Below, one piece after another: positions 18,314 through 26,774 of a DNA stretch of 64,000 nt (within the stretch, counting starts at the first letter, position 1; every line of letters begins with the position of its first letter). The translations under genes and the position numbers were made by a program. The notes beneath the pieces were generated by a model. The model saw only the letters and a program-made list of their open reading frames with translations. It made no database searches and was not told the DNA's origin. The stretch is from assembly GCF_000178955.2 (NCBI RefSeq), contig NC_016631.1, positions 2,728,001 through 2,792,000 of the forward strand, in the 5' to 3' direction. Origin of the DNA: Granulicella mallensis MP5ACTX8 (lineage in GTDB: Bacteria; Acidobacteriota; Terriglobia; Terriglobales; Acidobacteriaceae).

Positions 18314-19302
18314 AGCGTCTCTCCATCTGAGGGGAAGGCGTTAGGTGATTCGTAAGGATCGTTGGCGGCGTTGAGGTCGGCAGAAGGGGCGTGATGATCT
18401 CCGCGAGAGAACCGCTCGACGTGCTCGACGAGATCGAGGAATTGCTGGCCGTTGTTGCGCAGGCTCATGCCGGAGGCGGGAAGCTTCATGTCGAGAGCAA
18501 CGCGCGAACCGCAGTGGTCTTCGCGGCTCTGGCGAGCGAGGACGATCACGCGGGTTCCGAGGATGAGAGCTTCAGCCGTGTTGTGGGTAACGAAGACAAC
18601 CGTGGGTTTGGTCTCTGCCCATACGGTGCGCAGCAGGCGTTGCAGGTTGGAGCGAGTCGCGGGATCGAGCGCGCTAAAAGCCTCGTCCATCAGCAAGACG
18701 CGAGACTTCATCATGAGTGCCTGCGCGATCGCTACGCGCTGCTGCATGCCGCCGGAGAGCTGATGCGGATACTTCGCGGCGTCCGATGCCTGAAGTCCCA
18801 TGTGGCTAAGCTGACGAAGCGCCTCTTCGCGGACCTGACGACGGAAGGCGCGGAAGCTGGGGAGCAGGCGACCGAGGATGTGGTATTTCGAGGTCTCCGG
18901 TCCCATCGCGAGGTTCTCGAGAACGGTGCGGTCGGGGAAGAGGGAGTACTTCTGCGGAACGTAGCTGGAGCGGGCATCGACCCGCTGCACGAGACTGCCT
19001 GCAACGGAGATACGACCGGAGGTGGGACGATCCTGGCCGAGGATCAGGCGGAGCAGCGTGCTCTTTCCGCAGCCGGTCTCGCCGAGCAGAACGACGAACT
19101 CGCCTTCTTCGATATCGAGCGAGATGTTCTCCAGAACGGTGCGGCATCCCTTACGTCCGGTGGGGAAGGAGACGGAGACATCGTCAATATGAATAGCGGT
19201 GGCCGTGCGGGCAGGCGCAGCCGTCATGGTGTCGAGAGATTTCGTCTCTCGCGCGCCGTTTACGGGAGGTGTCATTTCGAGCGTGCTCAAGCCTGAAACC
19301 AT
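18310..19302 (-). CDS. ABC transporter ATPase (nitrate/taurine/guanidine-type)
   Basis: 330 residues. Walker A GETGCGKST, Q-loop VPQKYSLFPDR, signature LSGGMQQRVAIAQAL, Walker B VLLMDEAFSALDP and switch His in VFVTHNTAEA are all present; the organisation is that of the SsuB/TauB/NrtD class. ATG 19302 is chosen because AGGAGG lies eight bases upstream; a longer frame extends to 19683 but would overlap the permease entirely. It overlaps the permease end by 16 bases and the DUF1553 start by four. It powers the importer formed with the two genes upstream. Confidence 0.93.
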   Translation of the reverse strand: MVSGLSTLEMTPPVNGARETKSLDTMTAAPARTATAIHIDDVSVSFPTGRKGCRTVLENISLDIEEGEFVVLLGETGCGKSTLLRLILGQDRPTSGRISVAGSLVQRVDARSSYVPQKYSLFPDRTVLENLAMGPETSKYHILGRLLPSFRAFRRQVREEALRQLSHMGLQASDAAKYPHQLSGGMQQRVAIAQALMMKSRVLLMDEAFSALDPATRSNLQRLLRTVWAETKPTVVFVTHNTAEALILGTRVIVLARQSREDHCGSRVALDMKLPASGMSLRNNGQQFLDLVEHVERFSRGDHHAPSADLNAANDPYESPNAFPSDGETL

Positions 19303-20147
19303 GGATGCAGCCTCCTGTTGATCACGCGCAAAGAAAAGTCGATGAGGAAGAGAAGGAAGGCAACCCAGAGGACATACGGAAGAATGATGTCCATGCCCAT
19401 GTGGCGGCGCATGATGGCAATGCGGTAGGCCAGGCCGTCGGAGGCGGCGATCATCTCTCCGGCGAAGAGGAAGAGCATCATGGGTTTGAGGTTGAGGCGA
19501 AGACTGTTGATGACCTGCGGCAGGATCTGCCGAAAGACGACGCGGTAGGCGACGTCGAAGTTGTTGGCGTCCAGCGTGAAGGCCTTGACGATCTGCTCCT
19601 GGGGAACGGCCTTCACCATCTGGGTTACATCGAGGATCATGGTGGGCGCGACGCCTATGACGACAAGGGCGATCTTGGACCACTCGTCAATGCCGAAGAC
19701 GATGAAGAGGATGGGTAGAAGCGAAAGAGCGACGATCTTATCGAAGAAGAGGACGAAGCGCAGGAACCCGGCACCGAACCAGGGGAAGAGTCCGATGTGA
19801 AGGGCGAGGATCACGGCAGGAATCAGAAGGAAGAGGCTGATGAAGAAGCGACGGCCGCTCGACACGGTGTCCTTCCAGATCATGGAGTGGTGAACCCGCT
19901 CCCACGTGGAGGCATTGTCGGCGGGGATGTAGTCATCCTCCTCCGCGGGTTCAAGGACAGCGGAACGAATGCCGGCGAGAAGCTGGTGTCCGCTGGGGAC
20001 GATGCGGTCTTCAGGGTTCTCACGGTGCCGGCTGATCGAGGTCTGCATGTAGAGGCCGATGCACACGACGAAGATGAGGCAGGAGAACGCCTGCATCAGC
20101 AGCCGGTTAGGCCGCGCCTGGATGTCGAATGGGGAAAGGTTCGCCAT
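19287..20147 (-). CDS. ABC transporter permease of the urea-carboxylase-region importer
   Basis: 286 residues with about six transmembrane segments and an EAA-type cytoplasmic loop (AFTLDANNFDVAYRVVFRQI, where permeases of this type contact the ATPase). One segment lies near the N-terminus (residues 17-35), then a long periplasmic loop, then the conserved core. It forms the channel of the importer with the adjacent binding protein (five bases upstream) and ATPase (overlapping). Assignment to the guanidine/urea branch rests on the binding protein. Confidence 0.9.
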   Translation of the reverse strand: MANLSPFDIQARPNRLLMQAFSCLIFVVCIGLYMQTSISRHRENPEDRIVPSGHQLLAGIRSAVLEPAEEDDYIPADNASTWERVHHSMIWKDTVSSGRRFFISLFLLIPAVILALHIGLFPWFGAGFLRFVLFFDKIVALSLLPILFIVFGIDEWSKIALVVIGVAPTMILDVTQMVKAVPQEQIVKAFTLDANNFDVAYRVVFRQILPQVINSLRLNLKPMMLFLFAGEMIAASDGLAYRIAIMRRHMGMDIILPYVLWVAFLLFLIDFSLRVINRRLHPWFQA

Positions 20148-20152
20148 AAACG

Positions 20153-21226
20153 CTAGAGCTTTCCTTGTTGTGCAGCCTGCATGTAGGCCGCGTTGAAGCG
20201 GAAGCGGACGCGATCTTTCTTGCCCTGAATCGCGCCATTCGGATAGGCAATAGCTACGTCATCGACGGACTTGATGCCCTGGCCAAGCAGGCCGTGCGTA
20301 AAGCAGAACTGGCGAACCAGGTCCATCTTCTTCTGAAGGTCGGGGCTGGTGGTAAAGTCCACGGCGGATTTAGGTGTAGCGAAGAGGGCCGTGGTCTTGA
20401 GCTGCTCTTTGTAGGAGTCGGTGGAGTCTCCGGAGGCCGCAGCGGAGTACTTGATGGCAGCAGCTTGTCCTGAAGCGACCTGCTGAATCGTCTCGTACCA
20501 GGCGCCGGTGATGGCCTTGGCGAATTTCTGACCGTTGGGGGTGTTGAGCAGTTCGGTGCGGACGACGAGAAGATCCATGATCTCGCCGGGGATCTTCGAG
20601 GAGTCGAAGATAGACTGGACACTTTTATCGCCGACGATCTGGCTGACAAGAGGCTTCCAGGTAACTACGGCCTGATTGGACTTGTTATTCAGGAAGGCTG
20701 CGACGATGTCGGAGTCCGAGGTGTTGATGAGGTGAAGCTTGGAGAGCTGTGCCTGCTGACCGTTGAGCACCATGCCACGCTCCAGCAGGTATTCGGATAC
20801 GGTCTTCTGAACCAGCATGATGGGCTTGCGGGGAAGCGTGCTGAAATTGAGGCCATTGCGTACCAGTACGGCGTCGTTGCCGTTGCTGTAGTCGCCGACG
20901 ATGATCGCTGTGGAGTCGACACCGGCGGCGGCCGGCATGTCGAGTGCCTCCATGTTGGTCATAGTGCAGGCATCGATGTTCTTGGCTACGAAAGAATCGA
21001 GTGAGGCCGCATAGTCAAAGCGCTGAACCTTGATGGTGATGCCGTACTTGTCGGCCCACTTCTTCAAAATGCCCGACTTCTGCATGTAGAAATAGGGGTT
21101 CCAACCGGCATAGACGGACCAGCCAACGGTAAAGGTCGGTGTGTCGGCCTGTGCGGCAGCAGGAGCAAGGATTCCCAGAAGCAGGAACATCGCACAGGTC
21201 AGAGAGAATAAGCGCGGCTTGGTCAC
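20153..21226 (-). CDS. ABC periplasmic binding protein, urea-carboxylase/guanidine region type
   Basis: 357 residues with a Sec signal (cleavage near AAAQA). The mature part resembles the TIGR03427-type binding protein found beside urea carboxylase genes: TVGWSVYAGWNPYFYMQKSG, then GILKKWADKYGI, ACTMTNMEALDMPAAAGVDS and IIVGDYSNGNDAVLVRNG. The carboxylases and associated proteins of such clusters are now known in several bacteria to act on guanidine, so guanidine is the likely ligand (inference). GTG 21226 is chosen because GAGG lies 11 bases upstream; GTG 21238 would be too close to that site. It heads the five-gene operon ending in DUF1501. Confidence 0.88.
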   Translation of the reverse strand: MTKPRLFSLTCAMFLLLGILAPAAAQADTPTFTVGWSVYAGWNPYFYMQKSGILKKWADKYGITIKVQRFDYAASLDSFVAKNIDACTMTNMEALDMPAAAGVDSTAIIVGDYSNGNDAVLVRNGLNFSTLPRKPIMLVQKTVSEYLLERGMVLNGQQAQLSKLHLINTSDSDIVAAFLNNKSNQAVVTWKPLVSQIVGDKSVQSIFDSSKIPGEIMDLLVVRTELLNTPNGQKFAKAITGAWYETIQQVASGQAAAIKYSAAASGDSTDSYKEQLKTTALFATPKSAVDFTTSPDLQKKMDLVRQFCFTHGLLGQGIKSVDDVAIAYPNGAIQGKKDRVRFRFNAAYMQAAQQGKL

Positions 21227-21250
21227 TTTTATCAACACCTCGGCGTTTCG

Positions 21251-21265
21251 AACGGTCGTACCGTT
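21251..21265 (-). promoter_or_regulatory. Hairpin with ACG(A) loop in the importer leader
   Basis: On the minus strand AACGGTACGACCGTT: six-base arms around ACG, or five pairs around a TACGA loop. It ends eight bases before the GAGG ribosome-binding site of the binding-protein gene. Single guanidine-II riboswitch arms carry ACGR loops near the ribosome-binding site, but the second arm is not evident here. Confidence 0.35.
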
Positions 21266-21511
21266 GCAACGTGTTCTGAGAATTAAGAGTTAGTTAGCTT
21301 TCCCTGAGAGCGCCGATCAAGCTGTTGCCTGAAGCGGCATCTGTAGTTAACGCCGCAAACATGAGCCAAGTTTAGACCGGATAATCGCGAAATCAATGGG
21401 GTATTGAAGCAATCGATGCAGGTCATACGAGAATGACATGGGATAGATTTTCCATTATGAGTCGAATAGGGAAATCAAATACTCGGGCGGGTTCTTGTAG
21501 GGAAAGGTGAA

Positions 21512-22318
21512 CTAGTTTGAGTCGCTGGATGCCGCACCCATGCCCGCCTTTCCGCCTTCTTTTTTGGGCTTGTAAGTACCATCGAGGACCTGGTCGATCG
21601 TGGAGAGCATTTCAGGAGAGTCCGGGGCTGCATCCGGATCTAGCCGGGCGATGACGTTGCCTTTTTTGTCCACGATGAACTTCGTATAGTTCCAGGCGAC
21701 GGGGCCACCAGTGGGTGCGCTCTTGCTCTTCGTGAGATAGAGATAGAAGGGAAGTGCGTCGTCGCCGGTGAGCTTGGATACGCCCGTAATGAGAAAGTCA
21801 ACCTTGGCATCGGCATAGGCCTTCTGAATCTCGGGGCCTGTGCCGGGTTCTGCCGCACCGAATTCGTTGGATGGAATACCGATGACGACAAGTCCCTTGT
21901 CCTTGTAGGTATCGTTCAACTTGATAAGAGCGGGAAGCTGGTCGTTGTAACTCGACTTGCGGCCAAGGTTGACGATGAGAATATATTTGCCCTTGTAATT
22001 TGAAAGCGGGATGTCTTTTCCGTCCGCGCTTGGAAGGGAATAGTCATACGCGTTCTTCTCGGGTTTGGCATTCGGCCCTTCTGCCGCGTCGGCTCCGCCA
22101 CCGTGCCGTCTGCCTCCTCCGCTGCCTGATGGTTTTGCTTGGTCTGTGCGGGCGGCCTGTGGGGCTGGTGTTGCAGGAGTATCAGGAGTGGTCTTTGCCT
22201 GGGCGAATCCGGGCGTAGCTGAGACTACAAGAAGTGTGAGAAGCAAGGCGTAGCCTGCTTTGATCTTCTTCGTGAGAACCGTCTTCTGAGGCTTCGGATT
22301 TTTAATCAGGTTAGACAC
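21512..22318 (-). CDS. Exported glutathione-peroxidase-fold protein lacking catalytic Cys
   Basis: 268 residues. A signal peptide (hydrophobic core GYALLLTLLVVSA) precedes a low-complexity linker and a thioredoxin-fold glutathione-peroxidase domain: SLPSADGKDIPLSNYKGKY, VIGIPSNEFGAAEPGTGPEI and VAWNYTKFIVDKKG align well with the family. The catalytic Cys of the NVAS(x)CG motif is Ser (VNLGRKSSYN, residue 122), so classical peroxidase activity is unlikely. GTG 22318 has AGGAG seven bases upstream; an ATG at 22393 is the alternative. It lies between the importer operon and the second receptor, on the same strand as both. Confidence 0.85.
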   Translation of the reverse strand: MSNLIKNPKPQKTVLTKKIKAGYALLLTLLVVSATPGFAQAKTTPDTPATPAPQAARTDQAKPSGSGGGRRHGGGADAAEGPNAKPEKNAYDYSLPSADGKDIPLSNYKGKYILIVNLGRKSSYNDQLPALIKLNDTYKDKGLVVIGIPSNEFGAAEPGTGPEIQKAYADAKVDFLITGVSKLTGDDALPFYLYLTKSKSAPTGGPVAWNYTKFIVDKKGNVIARLDPDAAPDSPEMLSTIDQVLDGTYKPKKEGGKAGMGAASSDSN

Positions 22319-22433
22319 TTGAATACTCCTGGTAGTTATTCCCGGAATCAGCGAAGCTGATCGATACACCTTCGTTGAAGCCTTACACCCCATCCTCTTG
22401 AGGTTTAGAGAATGAGGTGTAAGGTGATGCCGA

Positions 22434-25400
22434 TTAGAAGTAGTACTTGCCCGAGAACTGCATCTGTCGCGGCGATGTAAGTAATGCAGTGTTGGTGGCT
22501 GTAGGTGCGTAGTTGCCGAACTTCACATTGGCAACAGCGGCAGTGGGGGTACTGAAGCGGACGTTATTGAAGATGTTGAATCCCTCGACCGAGATCTTGA
22601 AACTTTGATCGCGGAAGGTCCTGAACGACTTGCTCAGACCATCGTCGAAAGAGAGATAGCCATCGGCCAGCAGCGAGTTCCGTTGGCCGACCTCACCCGG
22701 ATACGCATACCGGAAGGCGGCTGCTGCCTGGGCCTGTGTATCCGACTTGAAGGCTGTCTCGTAGGGAGTCGCTGTATTTTGTACGAAGCGATGTCCCCCT
22801 GAGGCAATAGGAGCGATCTTAACGAGATAGCTCGTCATGTCGAAGTTGGTTCCATATCCAGAGGCGGATGCGCTCCAGGGAAATGCGCTGCTGTAGCGGA
22901 CCGTGCCGTTGAGTTGCCAGCCACTGAGGATGCGGTCCATGATGGCGCCGGGTTTATTGAAGAACAGTTGGCCCTTGCCGAAAGGCAGGCTAAGGCTGTA
23001 GTTGGCTGTCAGATTATGACGCGCGTCGAAATCCGAAACGGCGTAGTTCTCTCGCGGGCTGAAGGTGTTAAGAATGCTGCTTGCGTTGGAACGCTCAGGA
23101 GACGATCCATAATCCAGCGACTTCGACAAGGTGTAGTTGATGTCGTACTCATTGCCGTATTTGAAGGCGTGACGAACGGAAAGCTGGAAAGCGTTGTAGT
23201 TGCTGGTTCCGATCGAAGACTCCACGTAAATAGAGGTGTATTGAGGGTAGAAGAACTGTTCGATGCCCTTGGGATTGAAGCCGGGAGTGGTATCGAAATT
23301 GTAGAGAGTGTTGGTGTCGTTACCGCTCTTACGGTCAACAGTGAGCGATGCATAGTAGGCTTTGGCACCGGTGTATTTTCCTGCTGGAATGGCTGCAGTC
23401 GGAACCTTTTGGGTGTAGGTCGCATTCGGGAAGATGTCCTGAAAGTAACCACTGTTCGGAATGCTGCCGATCGAGGCACCGGCATCGATCGCCTTGTCAA
23501 AGGCGGTCGCGGCCTGGAAGTAGGTGAGGCTACTTCCTGCGTCATAAAGATTGGTGGGGGCAGCAACATCAAGGTTGTTCAGAACGTGACGTCCGAGCCT
23601 GCCGACGTAGGAGGCTGTGACCGTCATGCCGTGGATCACTTCATGCTGGACGGACAGGTTGAAGGTCTCGGCGTAGGGGGTTTTGAGGTTGGAGTTGATG
23701 TCCCTTTTGAAAGAGCTACCGAAGGCCGTAATCGAGGTATCCGCCGGGGTAATGGGGAAGGGCTGGGTAGCCGCACTTACAGCGGGTGCGGGTACATTCT
23801 CGAAGCCGGTAAACTCTGCAGTGGTAGCGGTAGTAGGGAATGCAAAGCCATTATTACGGCTCAGAGCAAAAGCACCGCCGGAGTCATAGGCATCGATAAC
23901 CGCTTCACCGAAGTGATCGAAGGCCAGGGCGAAGCCGCCGCGAACAGAGGTGCGATTGTTCGGTGTGGCATAGGCGAAGGCCACGCGCGGAGCAAAGTTG
24001 AGCTTCTGCGGTTTATAGAGATTGGGCGCCCCATTGGCCTGACCACCCGGTACGACACTGATGCGAGTGTTATAGGCTGTGCCAGCTGCTGCTGCTGCCT
24101 CACGATTCTGCAGGAAGGTGGTGCCAAGATCGATATTGGGCGCAACCTGCTGGCCGTTTTCCTCATAGGGAACGCCAAGATGGGTATAGCGGAGACCGGC
24201 GGTCAGAGTGAGTTGCGAAGTGGCTTTCCACTGATCCTGGAAGTAATATTCCTGTTCAAGCGCCTTATAGATATGCGTGGGAACCGTTCCGGTGGGTGCG
24301 GCAACCAGTGAGTTATTTTGAACAATGAAATTCGTATAAGAGGTGGCAGAGGTGATGCCGCCAACGTTTGCCAGGATGTCATTGTTGTACGAAGGATAGA
24401 AGGACGTTGCGACCGCTCCGTAGGTCCCGGTTGGATCGAGGTTCGCTCCGCTACCTGCAATAGCATCCGAGGCCAGTACCGTGTAGGACACGGAGGCAGA
24501 AGAATAGAGGGTGCTGGAGGAATAGCGGCTATTAGAAATAAAGCGGTCATTCACGCCGAACTGGAAGGTGTGCCTGCCTTTCACATAAGCTGCGTCATCG
24601 ATGATGTTATTGGTGGTAACGAGGTAGATCGTATCGCCGGTAGCACCGGTGGTGGTCCCCGTTCCAGTCAGCGAACTAAAGGCGCCGAAAGTAACATAGG
24701 GATGGGATCCCGCGCCTCGAGTCGCTGTTCCCTCGCGGATAAAGCCGTATCGCAGATTGTTCGTCAAAGCGTCGCTGACCTGCCAGATGTGACCCGCAGC
24801 CAGGCCTTTGTTGTTTGAGTAGGTAACGCTATTTGGCGGTTGACCTGGAAACTGAAGTGCGCTGGCCTGGTTGTCGCTCTGGAGCGTGCCCCGGATAAAG
24901 AGGCTTTGGTGGGCGTTGATGGTGTAATCCAGTCGAGCGACATTGGTGATCTGGTGAACGGGTTGCGGCGATGCGAAGATATAGGTTCCCGTGTTATAGC
25001 CGTCACCACCGGAGTTTGAATTCGCTGCCGGGAACTGCTTGAAGTAGGCGAGGGCAGCAGCATTGGTACCGGGTGCGCTGCACAGCGTACAGCCCTGATC
25101 CATAGCTGCGATACTATCCGGCGTCAGGACCTGAACTCCGCTCGAGGCCAATGGGTAGAGGACATTTCCAGTGACCAGGCCACCGACATTTACGCCATTA
25201 ATGTTGACCGTCCCTCCCGCAACAGGGTTGGGAATGGAGGGCACGATCTGTGTGACGATGGAGTCTGTGGCCTGCTTGAATCCTTCATAGGCCCCGAAAA
25301 AGAAGAGCTTGTCCTTGATGATAGGAGCGCCCAGAGAGCCACCATAGGTATGTTGCAGCACCTTTGCGGCAATGTTGGGCTGCTTCGACTGGAGTTGCGT

Positions 25401-26258
25401 TTGCTTGAGAAACCAGTTATTCGCCGCTGCGGCAGGATCGCGATAGAGCTCGTAAGCACTGCCATGAATCTTGTTGGTGCCGCTGCGGGTGCTGACGGAA
25501 ACCTGACCGCCGGAAGACCGGCCTGCATCCGCGCCGCTGTTGGTGGTGGTGACGCGGAATTCTTCGACAGACTCACGCGTGGAACGCAGTACGCCGACAA
25601 AGGCATATCCATAGTTAGGATCGTTATTGTCGACGCCGTCGAGAGTGAGGTTCGTCTGGTCCTGTCGAGCCCCGTTCACAATGCCGGTACGGATGTCGGT
25701 ATTGACGCCGCCTGTGGTAGCACCGGGATCAAGGGCGAGAACGCCCGGCTGAAGCGATAGAAGGTAGTTGACGTTATTGGCCAGATAGGGAAGGTTCTGG
25801 ACCTGTGCACTATTGAAGGCTTTGCCCAGGGTGGCATCCGTGGTGTTGACCGCAGACAGGGACGTGCTCTCGACATTGACGATTTCATTCGCCCCAACTG
25901 TTAGCTTGAAGTTGGCCTTGAGCGGTGTGGCAACAAGGAGTTCCACTTGCTCTACCTGTTCGGAAAAACCGGGGACGGTGACCGTGACTGTATATTTGCC
26001 AGGCTCAACCTGTTCAAAGCCATAGTTTCCCTTGTCATCAGTCTTGATGCTCTTGGTGAGTCCAGTCGCAGGATTGGAAAGGGTAACGGAGGCTTCGCCG
26101 AGCATGGCTCCGGTGGCATCCATAACAGTGCCTGTGAGGCTGGTGGTATTACTCTGCGCCATCATGGGGCGAGACAGCAGCGGAGAGATAACTCCCAGAA
26201 GCGTACAGATAAGGCCGAAAAACGTTATCTTAACCAATCGTTTGATACGAAAGTCCAT
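22434..26258 (-). CDS. Oar-like TonB-dependent receptor, paralog of the 7.4-kb receptor
   Basis: 1274 residues: signal peptide (residues 1-35, ending PMMAQ), carboxypeptidase-regulatory domain (SLTGTVMDATGAMLGEASV), plug and beta-barrel ending FSGKYYF. Long blocks are nearly identical to the protein at 7413-11183, for example TTDATLGKAFNSAQVQNLPY and, further on, LEQEYYFQDQWKAT, so the two are recent paralogs or duplicates with related ligands. ATG 26258 has GGAGG six bases upstream. The glutathione-peroxidase-like gene follows 115 bases downstream, so the two may be co-transcribed. Confidence 0.93.
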   Translation of the reverse strand: MDFRIKRLVKITFFGLICTLLGVISPLLSRPMMAQSNTTSLTGTVMDATGAMLGEASVTLSNPATGLTKSIKTDDKGNYGFEQVEPGKYTVTVTVPGFSEQVEQVELLVATPLKANFKLTVGANEIVNVESTSLSAVNTTDATLGKAFNSAQVQNLPYLANNVNYLLSLQPGVLALDPGATTGGVNTDIRTGIVNGARQDQTNLTLDGVDNNDPNYGYAFVGVLRSTRESVEEFRVTTTNSGADAGRSSGGQVSVSTRSGTNKIHGSAYELYRDPAAAANNWFLKQTQLQSKQPNIAAKVLQHTYGGSLGAPIIKDKLFFFGAYEGFKQATDSIVTQIVPSIPNPVAGGTVNINGVNVGGLVTGNVLYPLASSGVQVLTPDSIAAMDQGCTLCSAPGTNAAALAYFKQFPAANSNSGGDGYNTGTYIFASPQPVHQITNVARLDYTINAHQSLFIRGTLQSDNQASALQFPGQPPNSVTYSNNKGLAAGHIWQVSDALTNNLRYGFIREGTATRGAGSHPYVTFGAFSSLTGTGTTTGATGDTIYLVTTNNIIDDAAYVKGRHTFQFGVNDRFISNSRYSSSTLYSSASVSYTVLASDAIAGSGANLDPTGTYGAVATSFYPSYNNDILANVGGITSATSYTNFIVQNNSLVAAPTGTVPTHIYKALEQEYYFQDQWKATSQLTLTAGLRYTHLGVPYEENGQQVAPNIDLGTTFLQNREAAAAAGTAYNTRISVVPGGQANGAPNLYKPQKLNFAPRVAFAYATPNNRTSVRGGFALAFDHFGEAVIDAYDSGGAFALSRNNGFAFPTTATTAEFTGFENVPAPAVSAATQPFPITPADTSITAFGSSFKRDINSNLKTPYAETFNLSVQHEVIHGMTVTASYVGRLGRHVLNNLDVAAPTNLYDAGSSLTYFQAATAFDKAIDAGASIGSIPNSGYFQDIFPNATYTQKVPTAAIPAGKYTGAKAYYASLTVDRKSGNDTNTLYNFDTTPGFNPKGIEQFFYPQYTSIYVESSIGTSNYNAFQLSVRHAFKYGNEYDINYTLSKSLDYGSSPERSNASSILNTFSPRENYAVSDFDARHNLTANYSLSLPFGKGQLFFNKPGAIMDRILSGWQLNGTVRYSSAFPWSASASGYGTNFDMTSYLVKIAPIASGGHRFVQNTATPYETAFKSDTQAQAAAAFRYAYPGEVGQRNSLLADGYLSFDDGLSKSFRTFRDQSFKISVEGFNIFNNVRFSTPTAAVANVKFGNYAPTATNTALLTSPRQMQFSGKYYF

Positions 26259-26774
26259 GCACTACCTCCAGGGAAGCGGGATGAAATAGAAACGGATGAT
26301 TTTGCAATTCTGCAAGTGCAGATGGAATCTGCATTCGTCGGAACCGACGAAAAGCCTTTTATTGCTGTCTGGTGAAAAGAGCTTAGCGTGCGAGAAGTGA
26401 AAGTCAAAGGGACATGGATTTCTCTTATAGACCGCATAAGACCCGAAGATTGCATCTCTGCCAAAGGATCGGTACTGTGTGTGCCCCATCCTTTCGTGAA
26501 ACTCCAGCAATTGAAACGAGATGACGCTATCTATAGAAGGGAACGCACGAAGATGAGAGTCAGTGTCTCAGCGGGAGTAAATGGCCCATATTTGAGCCTG
26601 TCTGGATGCAGGCACTTATGCGAGGCGCTTGCTATCTGCGTTTGCCTATATCGGTGATAGCCAATTTGCATACCCACTCACTGCTAAATGCTTTTGTGGT
26701 CTAGTTAAGAAAATCTGTGACCACGCAGAATCTCCTTTCCTATCCATGATTTCCATGCAGGGGGCTTGAAAGAA
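26259..26774. other. Intergenic region between divergent receptor and propeller genes
   Basis: About 515 bases without a convincing gene. It contains the inverted repeat at 26334-26351 and presumably the promoters of both flanking genes. I looked for a guanidine riboswitch here and saw none. Confidence 0.55.
26334..26351. promoter_or_regulatory. TTCGTCGG/CCGACGAA inverted repeat upstream of the receptor
   Basis: Perfect eight-base arms around AA (26334-26341 and 26344-26351). It lies 76 bases upstream of the receptor start on the minus strand, suiting an operator or a leader hairpin. Confidence 0.4.

Noticed and set aside
19302..19683. N-terminal extension of the ABC ATPase
   Set aside because: The added 127 residues are Arg/His/Pro-rich shadow translation of the permease; the ATG at 19302 has an ideal ribosome-binding site.
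21339..21372. Possible sigma-54 promoter (TTGGCTC...TTTGCGG, minus strand) ahead of the importer
   Set aside because: The GG and GC elements are one base too close together for a functional -24/-12 pair.
21239..21511. Guanidine-I (ykkC) riboswitch upstream of the importer, and also upstream of the carboxylase cluster
   Set aside because: The conserved blocks (CTGGTCCGAGAG, AAAGCCCGGGAGA-type) were not found on the relevant strands; only a single ACGA hairpin was kept as a weak candidate.
22914..24311. 465-codon open frame antisense to the second receptor
   Set aside because: It is a shadow of the receptor frame, with no motif or ribosome-binding site; similar antisense frames at 47256-48473 and 48865-50283 were dropped for the same reason.
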